Positions 43,074 through 53,955 of a DNA stretch of 64,000 nucleotides are shown piece after piece (within the stretch, counting starts at the first letter, position 1; every line of letters begins with the position of its first letter). Source of the stretch: Rutstroemia sp. NJR-2017a BVV2 (Eukaryota; Ascomycota; Leotiomycetes; Helotiales; Rutstroemiaceae); assembly GCA_002946415.1 (NCBI GenBank), contig NJPS01000067.1:558001-622000 (forward strand), given 5' to 3'. The position numbers and the translations under genes are program-made. The notes beneath the pieces were generated by a model. That model made no database searches, had not been told where the DNA came from, and saw only the letters and a list, made by a program, of their open reading frames with translations.

Positions 43074-46000
43074 CTAGTAATCCCCCCCTCGGCTTCTGCT
43101 CCTACTTCTACTACTATTCCTCCTCCCCCCTCTCCTTTCCCTTTCAGCATCGCTCCCTGATGCCTCACTAGGATTGATCATTGTTTCCACAACCAACCCT
43201 CTCAACAACTGTCCCCAAGTTTTTCTCCCCTCTACCACTTCCCCTACACCCCTGACCACCTTTTCCACCATTTCGTTTCCGCCTCCGAATTCTTTCGCTA
43301 GAATAGAGTGCTCCCTGTCTCGGTCTCGTTCAATAGGTCTGCCATCTTCATCGAAACGGTTTGGTAACACCTCGATATCACTATTCTCGGATCCGCTAGC
43401 GCTATCATCAGATGTAGCGCCTCGTCTACGACGATGCTTATGGGGTCTTGATGGACGGTCCGAAGAAGGATCAGAGTTGCGACGGCGTCTGCGGCGACGA
43501 TGACGATGGTCTGGAGAGGGATCGGGTTGTTCATAAGTCTGGATTGTGGAGGAAGAATTATTTGCCTTGGCATTGCGGATACGTTCTAATCGGCGTGAGG
43601 AAGTTGGAGAGAGAGGGGCAAACATGACAGATTTATTAGAATGAGCGTGGTCTGTTGGATTATGGTCTATTGGATTAACAGGAAGAGGAGCTGGCGGAGT
43701 GATAGGATCGTTTGGTGGTTCTACACGATCTGTTGTCACAAGTCAGTATGATATCTTACACAGCTGAATACTTGAGACAAAACGAAAGGAAAAGAATAAA
43801 AACAAGACGCACCCTCCCGGTCATAAACATGGTCAGTTTGAAGTGGAGAGAGTTTATGAGGGAAATAAGACTCCTGAACTCTTCTTGTAGAAGGCGGAGG
43901 TATCGTAACTGGTGAAGGGATCGAAGACTGATTGGGACTCACATTATCACCGGTTCTGGGTGGTGGATACCCAGAAAGAGGATCATGAGTAGGACGTTGA
44001 CCCGCATAGTCCTGTGGATTGTAAGGAGGAATCGGTGGAATCTCGTTAATATATGGAGTGGATTGATTGCCGTGATGTGTAAATCCGGGTGGCACTGAAG
44101 TTGTATTTGTGGGAGGTGGTGGGAAGTGATTATCGGGATGGTATGATCCACCCGAGGCATGAGGCGGCGAAGGTGGAAACCCTTCGTCGCGGTAGGTGGA
44201 GTTGGGATTGCGGTAAAAGTTTTCAGGTGGTGGTGATGATGCTTCGTCCTCATAACCTGGGGAAAGAAATTAATATTAGTATAAAAGAAAAGAAATACAT
44301 GATGCCGTTCCGCTCAGATAAGAATTTGAATAATCAAGCTATAGACGTACGAAAAGAATAGCATGACAGACAAAGATCATTGCGGAGTTTTGGGGATGAG
44401 ATTGGAAAATCTTTTGTGTAAAGATGATCTAATCTGCGATGGGGAATCCGAGCGGGAACTAGATCTCGAGTGTGGGGGGTCCTCACGTCTTCGTTCTTGC
44501 TCACGCTCACGCTTCTCCTTCTCTGCATCTTTTTTCTCCTTGCGTCTTTTGTTGTATTGGTTGATACCAATTGCGGCCGCACCCGTTCCTAACGCACCAG
44601 CAGCTAGATCTCGGACTCTGCTCCTGCTTCGGCTTCGGCTTCGACTTCGGGATCGTGGTCTCTCATCATCCGAACTAGATGAGTGTCGTCTGTGTCGATC
44701 CGATCGACTTCGATGTTTGGAAGCACCGTAAGCAGCTCCAGCTGTGGCCGCTGCGACAGCTGGATCGTAGTCTCGATCGTATGGTGCCTGCTGCTGGTGC
44801 GTATAAACGGGTTCAGTACCGTACTGAACCATTCCTAATTCTGGGTCAACACCTGGGTCTGAATACACGCCTGTAGATCTGGCTCTCGACCTCGATCTGC
44901 TTCTCCTACGCTCACGCTCATCCTCCACTTCTGCATCCTTCTTTGCCTGTCTTCTTTCATAAAGCCCAGCCACTGCAGCACCAGCGAGGCCAGAAGCCGC
45001 AATCTCAGCACCAGTTCGCACTCTTGACTGGGAGCGCTGTCCACTGCGCTTGCGTGATTTGTTCCTAAAGTGCTCTGCAACCCCAGCAACAATAGCAGTG
45101 GCAGCGCCTGCCTTTGCCATAGAATTTCGGCGGTGTTTAGGGTCAGCATGAATGCTTCTGCCCCTGCTTCTCGAACGGCGATCGTCATACTCATCAGAAG
45201 AATAGTATTCATCCCCATCTGAGTAATGACGACCACGAGACAAGCTTCTCTGCCGACTTCTTCCACGGCCTAATTCCTCCTTATTTGCGTTGCGATTTTG
45301 GGCATACTTAACAGCCGCTCCGGCAGCGATTGCCGCCGCAGCAAGACCAAGAGCAGTCTTTAACTTGTGATGGCCATGAGGACTGCTTGATCTAGACCTA
45401 CTTCGACCTTCCCGACTGTCACGATATCGACTTCGTGCTCTCGTAATCACTTCTGCACCGATTGCGCCAAGCGCAGCCCCACCAACAACATTTCGGCCGC
45501 GATGCTCTATACCGTTCCCCGTTTTCTCCCGATGACTTGCGAGGAGAGCGGCTGCACCAGCACCAGCCAATGCACCTTCGGCCAAATGTCTCTTGTGATG
45601 TGGGCTGGAGCTACGGCTCCGTACTTCCCTTGTGACAACCTTCTTGCGCATGTAATCTTCGCTTTCATACCCATCATTGTCACGACGGCCACGGCGATCG
45701 TAAGCGATCAGATCGGCTTCCCGTTCTCTCCCATCAACTTCGCGAACATCCCTTCGATAGTAGTATTCATCCTCCTCCCTGCGTGGTTCAGGGCGCGCTT
45801 CTCTTATTTCTCTGCGTCGGATGATTTCGACTTGTTGAGGTTCGGCCACAGGTTGTGGGATGATAACGGGAGCTGGGGTAGGGGCTTCCTGGACAATAAT
45901 CTGCTGTGGCTCAGGTGCTCGCTGACGAATAATAATTGGTTGTGGGGAGGGTTCTGGTCGATCGTAGTATTCCGTTTCTCTGGAATATCTTTCAAGTTCA

Positions 46001-46575
46001 TAAGGTTCGTGTGGGCGTCGTTCAACAATTTTCTCCACGGTAACATCTGTCTCTCGAACTTCTCGGTCTCTGTCGGTCTCCCAAGGCCTCTCGTTGCGCC
46101 GCCTCTCCCACGGAAGGGATGGACTTTCGCTGCGGTCTCTTTCATAAACTACCGTCCTTGTACGCTCGCGCTCCCGTTCGCGCTCAGGCTCATGATATGC
46201 CGGCTCTCTTTCTCTATCGTAAGATCGCTCGACCGTAGTTCGTTCCTTGTAATCGACCGATGAGCGAGGTCTGTCGGGTTCAAAGCGTTCTCGATCAACC
46301 TCGACTCTGCGATCTACTTCGACTCTTCGGTCAACTTCAACGCGCTCAGCTCGGCGAGGCTCGTAGTCATAATCATGGCGAGAAGAACGGACGGATCGAA
46401 TATCGTCTACTTCTTCCACGCGAACAGGTGCAACTCGATAATGGTGAACTGTGCGATAACCATCACGGTCTGCTCGAGAGCGACCATAAGAAGACCGTTC
46501 TTCGTCGGAAGAATAATCGGCCTCTCGGTCTCGTCCCTGGTACGAACTTCGCACGACCCTCGTCACTTCTGGCAT
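43074..46575 (-). CDS. Arg/Ser-rich DUF3824-type protein with alternating Ala/Gly segments
   Basis: Model of three exons, 46575-44487, 44256-43813 and 43729-43074, giving 1062 aa. The donor at 44486 (AC|GTGAGG) and acceptor at 44257 (CCCAG) keep the frame, but this 230-nt intron is long for the window. The first part is charged (RRVEVDRERFEPDRPRSS, EREREPAYHEPERERE). The middle has seven Ala/Gly-rich hydrophobic blocks, for example GALAGAGAAALLAS, GLAAAAIAAGAAVKYA, ATAIVAGVAEHF and LAAGALGTGAAAIG. Each is followed by an SRSRSR-type basic cluster, as in DUF3824 proteins. Exon 2 is Pro/Tyr-rich (NEIPPIPPYNPQDYAG). Exon 3 has more RS-like and RHRRRRRRRNSDP blocks. No enzymatic domain is visible. 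The role is unknown; nuclear or membrane-associated sites are both possible. Confidence 0.75.
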
Positions 46576-48893
46576 TTTGATCTTTTTTGTTGTGCCAAAT
46601 TTGGACTGTAAATTGAAGTAAAAAGATGCGATTTGAGTATGCGTAAGAAATGTAAAGTAAACCGAGTTGTTAGATGGGAAATATTATGTTGGTAAAGTTG
46701 TTACTATGGGAAAAGATGATACGCAATGGATCGTAGAAAGTTGGTGGGGGGGTTGGAGTGGAAGTGGAAGGATGATCGAAAATAGAAGATAGCCCTGTCA
46801 GTTCGAGGCTTTGCTGACAGGTTTGCGCGCCTGCTCTTTCCGTCTTCCTCTTCCTATTGCCCCTCTGACCGGCTGGGTACGAGTGGATGGCCCTGCGAAA
46901 GATTTATTGTTCCACTATTTGCAGCCTTATGTGGTGGGAAGATGTTTGGCTAAAGCAACTCGTGATGGATTTCGGAGGATGTTTGCGAAAGTTGGGTGCC
47001 TTTTGTAGAAGTCGAGTTGAGCGTGAGACAGCGAAAGCTTTCCTCGAAGATGAAGGTGGAGGGGAGGGGTAGTCTAATGTTGTACTCACAGACTTGTTTA
47101 GTTCTTGGAGGGGTCGAAGAGTCGAACGTCGAATGGCGAGAAAAGATTGAAGCGGGGACTTCGGATGATGGCTGCATTCCCACGATTTCCCCTTCTAAAA
47201 TCACCACAAAATCTTGGAAGCTTGGATATTTTGCAGACACGGCGAGCATGCAATGCACCACACTACGCACCTTCACAGGGCGTCTAAAAGCCTCTTTGCA
47301 TAACAAACCGCAAGGGTTTGGCAAGTGGTTGGTGTTTGGGTTTTTGGGTTGTTGGGTTATTGTCGATCGGGTCAGGTTAAACAAACTTAAGCAAAACAAA
47401 ATATAACCTCAGTAGCGCCGGGAAGGAAGGAAGGAAGGCAAGGCAGTGAATCATGCTCGCGTTTCAGGGAGAATGAAATACATCACATATGGTCCTCTAC
47501 TCCGTATAGTCACTGTCAGTCTCTGTACAAAGGGATATCGAGTGATCCTCGAGGCCTCGTGATAGCAGCATTCAATCACTCAACATTTTCACCCCAAAGT
47601 TGACTCACAAATGATACTCGGACGAGACTCGGTATCCATTTTCGAAGCTTCGAAAGTATTCCAGAAAGGTCATTTACCTACTTTGAAGTATATTATACGG
47701 AAGTATTCTGTTATCGCCCGCTGTTAGCATTACCCAATTTTTCATCCCAACTGTTGATCCCTATCAATTCTCCATTCTCCATTCTCCTGCCATTTCCCAA
47801 CCTCTCTCCTCCTCTCCCTCTCCCTCTCCCTCTCTCCCTCTGCTCTCTCTACATGATAATTCTGCGACACGGTTGTTCTATGCCAAGAAAAGAAGGCCAA
47901 TCCTGGAAAGATGACCAAATTCTGCAGCAGCAAGTTGCAGCTTCTAGAACTAGTGTCCAAGTAGATTAGGCGCAACTTCGCAAGACTTCTTAACTTCGGC
48001 GCAAAAAGCGATGACGCAGTGTCTCTAATCTCCCGCGATCCCATCTCAGCCCAAGCCCCGCACTGGCTACCTTAGGCGACCAACCTCTACTTACTCTTAC
48101 TCTTACACTACAGTTCAGTTCGTATTGAATTAAGTTATTATCCATTTACCACCAATACTCACTCCAGCAGAGCCGCATATTGAGTAAACAAGACGCCCGT
48201 ATCACAAACTCTCAATCCAATTCCCATCCACAGGCAGTGCGACGAAGATAAACGCCCAGCTCGTGCGGGAAGCGGTTCTGTTGGCGTTTGGGGCTGGGGC
48301 TTCGGTGCGGTAGCTACCCGCTGGGCCACCATCTCCTTCGCACACGGGAGAGACCGAGTAGGGAATAATACGCCAGAGCCATTTCACGGACACCCGAACA
48401 GCTGTTTTTTCATTGAGGCCTGGGGCTGTATACTTAACTTACCTACATGAGTACTTTTCGCTGATGGACGAATCGTCAGCCGCAGATGCCGATAGTAGTC
48501 ATTCTTTCAGTGGAGATGCCTACGGCTAAGGCGATTCTAGAAATTTTCTTGGGTTCTATCTTAGCTGCGTCCGACATCAGATGGTTTCGTTTCCAAATAC
48601 TAGCTTTATCGTGTAGACCTACAGTATTAAGGCTGCCTCAAATTATGTTGCTTCAGCTGCGTGCGTCAGGTGATTCTTAGCCTCTAGCCCAGGTCGGGGG
48701 TTATATTGGACCAGAGAAATCGAATCATTACTCACTTCGCTATTTATTCAAGTGATTCGATGAATAGAATAAGACTTCATGATCAACTTTATAGCAATTC
48801 TTAACTGTCTCTTCACTCAGGCACAGACTGGGTTGTTGTTCTCAATATGTCAGACTTCCTCTCCCTCTTGGACCATTCTCTGAAAGAACTCCT
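46576..48893. other. Long intergenic region with a CT microsatellite and one weak ORF
   Basis: 2.3 kb without a supported gene. Overlapping open frames on both strands at 46950-47406 have no known motif. A CTCCCTCTCC-type microsatellite lies at about 47808-47848. A 63-codon minus-strand frame at 48202-48393 is listed separately. Confidence 0.45.
48202..48393 (-). CDS. Possible last exon of an unrecognised small gene
   Basis: The frame reads MSVKWLWRIIPYSVSPVCEG, then a Gly/Ala/Pro/Asn stretch, and ends GNWIESL. It is GC-richer than its surroundings. A consensus donor (TGTAG|GTAAGTTAAG) about 70 nt upstream and an acceptor (AAAACAG) would create a 41-nt intron in front of it, but the upstream frame has no clear start. 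No family was recognised. It may be a gene relic. Confidence 0.2.
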   Translation of the reverse strand: MSVKWLWRIIPYSVSPVCEGDGGPAGSYRTEAPAPNANRTASRTSWAFIFVALPVDGNWIESL

Positions 48894-49115
48894 CTATTTA
48901 ACAACCATCACGAGCATCAAGCCAGAAAAACTCAGAGCATCCAATGCAACCTCCATCCAGCCCTGCCACTCCAGTTCTTCTTCTGCCGGGGGTAGAAACT
49001 CCGACTCGTTATGTCGCCGGACGACAGCCCCGTCTTGTTGTAGACGCCGTTCTGCGGATTGAGGAAGAGAATTACGCCGTAGAAGGCACAGGCTTCGCGC
49101 AGAGTACAATATCAA
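48894..49115 (-). pseudogene. Possible decayed copy of the neighbouring orphan-family gene
   Basis: The minus-strand frame contains EEELEWQGWMEVALDALSFS, which resembles EEEQWQGWFKAGLGAIYCLW near the C-terminus of the intact gene at 49723-50379 on the same strand. The rest of the family (WGFTIFRTVY part) is not visible here. This looks like a truncated tandem relic. The evidence is one short block, so it is weak. Confidence 0.3.
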
Positions 49116-49722
49116 GGTGTTCTAAGTGTAAGGTAGGTTGAGGAGAGCCGGGTAGGGACATTTATTGGCTGCTAGAGTATCAGTCACGTGTGCGCCCAGA
49201 TACTGTTGAAACTTAAAACTCACATCACCCCCCAATTGGTGATTGAGAGGCAGACTCGCCCATAACACGAGCTGCAGCCGCGAGGCCCTGCGGATGGAGT
49301 AAGATTTCCTCATAAGATTTCCTCAAGGTGTTGTGATTGACGAATTAAGAGCGTCTTGTGCTGTTTTTATAGTACTGTTTTAGAATGATGCTAAGTTGAC
49401 ATCGAGTGGTGGCGCTTCTGAGCTTGAACGAAGGGCTCAGTGGTTATTGTTAAACTCATACGCATTGTGGTGAGAATTTCTCAAGTCTAGATTTGTCGAC
49501 TACAGCAAGCGCGGCCAGTGCCTGTTCGTCCAATTCTTGAGAACCTATGTTGTGCTGAGGTTCACTGATACTGTCACGCTATCTCTTGGAGTTCCCTCTC
49601 AATTGAAAGCAACATGACGACCGGAATGCGACGCGGTCATGGTCGTCATGAAAAGAAACGCTATATGGAAAAAGCGGAAAAAGAGGATAGCCTCGCTATG
49701 GCAGAAGAAGTCTGTGAGAATT
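49116..49722. other. Intergenic, no recognisable gene
   Basis: Between the suspected relic and the 3' end of the orphan-family gene. Nothing notable seen. Confidence 0.45.
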
Positions 49723-50379
49723 CTACCCTAAGTACACATGCCTACCAAATGCAAGAGTACCGTCGTACATATACTCGGCGTTTTCACCAGCAAGATGATT
49801 GAACCAAAGGCAGTAAATCGCACCCAGCCCAGCTTTGAACCATCCTTGCCACTGCTCCTCCTCCGCTCCAATGTACTCGACCACCTTCACCCATACGTCC
49901 TCAAGTTCATACGGCTGAGTAGGATCTTCCGGAGCCGCTGCCACGGAATTCAACACCCCCTCATCAACCATGATGCACACTCGATGACGAGTAATAAGCG
50001 CATGCTCTTCCAGATCGACATCATGGTCTCCCAACCACTGTGCAAACGCATCTCTGACTTGGTCTTCATCCGCGCCGTCCAACTTCGGATCCTCAACGAC
50101 TTCATTTACGAATCGCCGCATGAGTTCTTCGTTGGGAGCCGAATCATACGGTGGGCCAGGGCTATTGAGATCGCGGAACACGTAATCCTTAACATAGCTG
50201 TTGAGCTTACTCAAGAACGATTGGAATTGCGCGTCAGACTGTGGCGTGTAGACAGTGCGGAAGATTGTAAAGCCCCAGGTTTCCGCATACAGATTTAGTT
50301 CGCGCAGGTTCTTGCAAACGTCGCGCGACCATTCTCGAGGGTCATGTGGCTCGCTAGGTATCCATTGTATATCAGACAT
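49723..50379 (-). CDS. Fungal orphan-family protein (WGFTI-RTVYTP motif), unknown function
   Basis: Single exon. I use the ATG at 50379 (218 aa, MSDIQWIPSEPHDP) because the 27 extra codons upstream (to 50460) are not similar to the family. The block NLYAETWGFTIFRTVYTPQS followed by KLNSYVKDYV, then EDPKLDGADEDQVRDAFAQW, RVCIMVDEGVLNSV, and a final VWVKVVE with WQGWFKAGLGAIYCLW is a pattern I know from many uncharacterised proteins of plant-associated and soil ascomycetes. The family is often multicopy and variable between strains. No signal peptide, membrane segment or catalytic motif is seen, so it is probably intracellular. Function is unknown. Confidence 0.75.
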   Translation of the reverse strand: MSDIQWIPSEPHDPREWSRDVCKNLRELNLYAETWGFTIFRTVYTPQSDAQFQSFLSKLNSYVKDYVFRDLNSPGPPYDSAPNEELMRRFVNEVVEDPKLDGADEDQVRDAFAQWLGDHDVDLEEHALITRHRVCIMVDEGVLNSVAAAPEDPTQPYELEDVWVKVVEYIGAEEEQWQGWFKAGLGAIYCLWFNHLAGENAEYMYDGTLAFGRHVYLG

Positions 50380-51033
50380 TGTGAGCTTGCGAGAGTGATG
50401 GTGGTTTGAACTTTCAGCTATTGGTATCGTAGGTGCGAAGTTTGCGTGAAGTCTGCGCAATGTGGAGCCTTGGGGCGGTGTTATACTTCTCTACAACGCA
50501 TTAATTGACAAACTGCGTTGATGCTTCGACTCTGAAGGGGTAGTAGAACTTCTTATTCATTTCCACTTCTTCAACGAAATCAATTTCAAATTTAGAATGA
50601 GAAGACCTCTGATGGTACCGAAGGCGAAAAGAAATTTAGCCGCCAGCTCTAGCCTCCTTTTGGTTTGCGGCACAGCTGTAGTATGGCTTCCCCCAGAAGG
50701 GCCTGTTGCCCGTCTTGGCCCGTACTCACTGCCTAGTACCTGCAGTTGTATGTTGTATGTTCCTTCAGATCATCATTTCGCTTACGGTTGCCTCACCCCG
50801 AGTCACCAGCTCGGCTTTGCTTCTGTTAGGCTCACATTGACAACAACGGACTCTAACCAGAAGGAAGTGCTGCAGCAGACTCCTCTCAACGATACTGCTA
50901 GAGTCCTACTCCCACGTCTTTATCACTCAATGCAAAGAACTGGTGTTGGAGATATATAAGATTTCGAAAACAATACACTTCACTTCATGGATGTAAGACC
51001 GAAGGACAATCTACCAGCAACCCCCTTATCTAC
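50380..51033. other. Intergenic, no recognisable gene
   Basis: Holds the promoter of the orphan-family gene and the 3' flank of the coiled-coil gene. A 120-codon plus-strand open frame (50597-50959) has no motif and no coding-like composition. Confidence 0.45.
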
Positions 51034-51991
51034 CTACGGAGTCGTACCTATCACGCAGCCCCGATTCTCAGCCCAACAACAGCATTTACGAACCAAATCA
51101 TCAACACCCTCTCCAGCACCAACCTCACTCTCCGTCCCGTCATCCCCCGGTCCATAATCATCAGACATCACTTCAACATTGCCTCTCACAGCAGCACACA
51201 CATTCCAGTATTTCACCAAATTCCTCTCAAACTCGCGCAGCTCCTCCAATTCCCGTTCTCTCCTCGCCTGCTCCTCCAGCGCTACTCTCCGATACTCCGC
51301 TCTTTTTTCAGCTAACTGCTTTTCCGCCAGCACTCTTCGGAGATCCTTCGGGCGAGCTGCTCTCCGGTTTTTGAAATCTGCGGTGAACCAGATTGTTTTG
51401 TACTGTTGGAAGAGTTCGGAGAGTGAGAGAATGTTTGTGGGTTCTGTTTGCGGGTGGGAGGGGTCTGAGCAAGATGTAGGGGTTTTGGTGGTTGTGGTTG
51501 TGTGTGCTGGGTATGGTTTATATTAGCAATGTGATGTTTGAATGGCCTTTGGTAGAACTTACCTTCACTGCTGTCGAGTAGAGGATTCCCTTGTTCATCG
51601 ATTTCGAGCGTGTGGTTGCTGGAAGATCGCATCTCCTTGGCACGAGATACAGTGCGTTCTATTTGTGGATTCCTATTAGTTACTAACAGCTTTCAAACAC
51701 GAATACACAGCCACAGGAAAACACCCTACCCAATATTAGGGCTAGTGAGGTAAGATAATCGGTAGAAGCTAGTTGGTTGGCAATGGTGAAATCCCACTGA
51801 GGAAAAGAACGTGAATGCCACCGAGCTTTGAATCTTTCTATTTCGGCATGTGTCGGCATTCTGATGTCGACGTTGGGTAAAGGACTGCATCCCCCTGTTA
51901 TAGCTTGGCGTGGTTAGAGCAAATTGCAGTTTGGTTCGACGATATCGAAGTAGGCAGAAGAGCATCACATACCATCGCCCCTGCGATCCAT
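51034..51991 (-). CDS. Four-exon gene for an unknown coiled-coil protein
   Basis: Exons 51991-51973 (19 nt), 51894-51730, 51658-51563 and 51506-51034 join without a frame break to 250 aa. All introns have GT...AG with usual donors (GTATGT, GTAGGG, GTAAGT). The protein starts MDRRGDGGCSPLPNVDIRMP, then HAEIERFKARWHSRSFPQWD and a helical segment with TVSRAKEMRSSSNHTLEIDE. Exon 4 gives a Thr/Ser linker, FQQYKTIWFTADFKNRRAAR and a strong coiled coil (EKQLAEKRAEYRRVALEEQA, RERELEELREFERNLVKYW). It ends in an acidic, Cys-containing tail. No family was recognised. The first exon is very small, so an ORF search misses most of this gene. It is likely real because four exons keep one frame with good splice sites. 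Confidence 0.65.
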
Positions 51992-52683
51992 CTTCGGTTT
52001 GTGGTGTCTCAGACCCTGACGCAGTGGTTGATGTCTTTGAAATATGTTCTGCTACTTAGGCTAGTACGTAGCTGTTCTGCATCAATGACGAAAACTTTTC
52101 GAAGAACTTGGGAACCGCAGTCTCGAATATAAAAATTGTCCGCTTCGGCGGATAATCCGTGACGACCTGCTGCGGGTTAATCCGCGGATCTTTTCGCACC
52201 CCAGTGGTAGTACCACCACTGATACCGGTTTACGCTGTCTCTGCAGGATATCTCACTTAAGCAAAGTTCAAAGAAGGGGTAGACTTCAATAGAAGATATC
52301 GCCGCAGTTTGCCAACCAAGTCCAGCTCCGTTGCCAACTTGCAGGTCGTGAAATCTCGGACAGTAGTGAATATTAGGATTTATCCGGCTATGATATACTG
52401 ATTAATGGAATATAACTTCGTATAAGTAGGGGAGACTGTAGGACTTGCTTAGATATTCACTCACCAAATTTGGTGCTATGAACGTCGCGTTCTAATTCGA
52501 TGGTAGCAACATCAGAAAACGTATGGGATGTCTACCTATAACGAATCACTAGGACTTTAATATCATCATGCAAATGGTGAAACACATTCTCAGTATGAGA
52601 GAGTGTCTCTCCGGTTCGAAATTCCGGAAGAGTTTCAGAGATGCAGTACATGATCTCATTTTTCTTATATATACTCTTTCAAG
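51992..52683. other. Divergent intergenic region
   Basis: Promoter region for the coiled-coil gene (minus) and the small secreted protein (plus). No recognisable gene; an imperfect GTAGTACCACCAC repeat lies near 52210. Confidence 0.45.
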
Positions 52684-53273
52684 ATGTTCGATTACCAACT
52701 TTTTATGCTTCTCGCGTTTCTCGTAATGGGTGGCCTTGGTAATCCAATTAAACGAAACCCAGACGTTACGCCCATCCCTCTGCCTAATACTTCTGCCCTT
52801 TTGGTTCCTACGCTGGCTACTTCTGCTCTGACCACTGGTCAACTTGTGAGTCCACTTTCAGTCGATATAATTCTTTTCGTACAATTGTGTATCCTAAGCT
52901 GGGACTCCCCCGTTCGACCGAATGAATACTTCCTTACTACTTATCCCACATCCTTCAACCCCCCAAGACGACCTTCGGCATTCCCAGCGTCACACCTTCT
53001 CTCATCGCTTCCTCCTTTCCCAATTCCACCACAGCAAGCACACCAATATCCCCGAGTCCAACTCCTGCACCAACCACCACCCCAGTTTGTCTTCAGCCCC
53101 TCGTCGTCCCTGGAATCTCCATCCCCGTCGCATCTCTTACTACTGGTCAATTCGTTGCTGTCACAGTCATCTGTGGCCATACGATATATGTCCAGGAACC
53201 GAATTACTTGCCATCGAAGACGTATTTTGGCGTCCCTGCAACCGGCGTTGCGAAGCGAGCTGTTGTGGATTGA
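52684..53273 (+). CDS. Small secreted Ser/Thr/Pro-rich protein candidate
   Basis: Two exons, 52684-52845 and 52968-53273, joined in phase 0 (donor GTGAGT, acceptor CCCCCCAAG) to 155 aa. A signal peptide is likely (FMLLAFLVMGGLGNP) with a possible KR cleavage site right after it. Exon 1 ends in SALTTGQL, and exon 2 has SLTTGQFVAV, so the LTTGQ block occurs twice. The centre is Ser/Thr/Pro-rich (STTASTPISPSPTPAPTTTP). Only two cysteines are seen (PVCLQ and VICGH), which could form one disulfide. The end is VAKRAVVD. It could be a cell-surface or effector-like protein. No family was recognised. The acceptor choice is the main uncertainty: another AG would change the start of exon 2. Confidence 0.55.
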
Positions 53274-53955
53274 ACTCTAATCTCGTGAGGGAAAAGGAGG
53301 TGCGGGGATGAGAACCAGGGCACTTGTAGTGGATAAGTTGTAGGAATTTCAGTACGCTTGAAGAAAGTGGTATTGAGGGTGCCCCAAGTAGGACTTTTGA
53401 ATTTGGATTTGAATTTTCTGGAAATGATAGCTAGCAGATATCCTCATTTGACATAAACCGTTGGTCGTGGTGGCCATGGAGAAAGAGGTTTATGATGTAG
53501 AATATCTTAAGATAACTCAATTCGTCACTTCGTCGAAACGTGAACAGCCCGTCTTTGATGGGGAAAGTCAGGCACTCTTTGCGACAAATCAAATAACGAA
53601 CGAGGTTGAGCCATGTACAACAAAGATTATTGCCGCAGCCGTAAATATTGTAGAACACAATGAAACTGGAGCGTAATCGTGGAGGAACTGTTCACGAAGT
53701 CTCCGCGCAAAAGTAGGGAATAAACCGACGAGCGCTAAGGTTGCTCTTTTGGCGGCTGACGAAGGTATACAGGTTCGTTTCCGTAATAAAGCTGCTAGTT
53801 CAGCCTCCCACTACCCCCTCAAATGGACATGTTGTATATAGCCTCCAATAGATGTGTCTCCGAAATGAGAACTTTTCAAAACACCCCAACGCCACTTAAA
53901 CCCAGCCAATTCTCCCAACCAAAACTCCGACGGAGTCTCAAGAAAGCGCATTCCC
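53274..53955. other. Convergent intergenic region
   Basis: 3' flanks of the secreted-protein gene and imp3. Short open frames only; nothing recognised. Confidence 0.5.

Noticed and set aside
45502..46263. 253-codon plus-strand open frame inside the DUF3824-type gene
   Set aside because: Antisense shadow of the Arg/Glu-rich coding frame; no recognisable domain and no splice partners.
47808..47848. CTCCCTCTCC tract as a functional element
   Set aside because: Plain pyrimidine microsatellite without flanking gene or motif.
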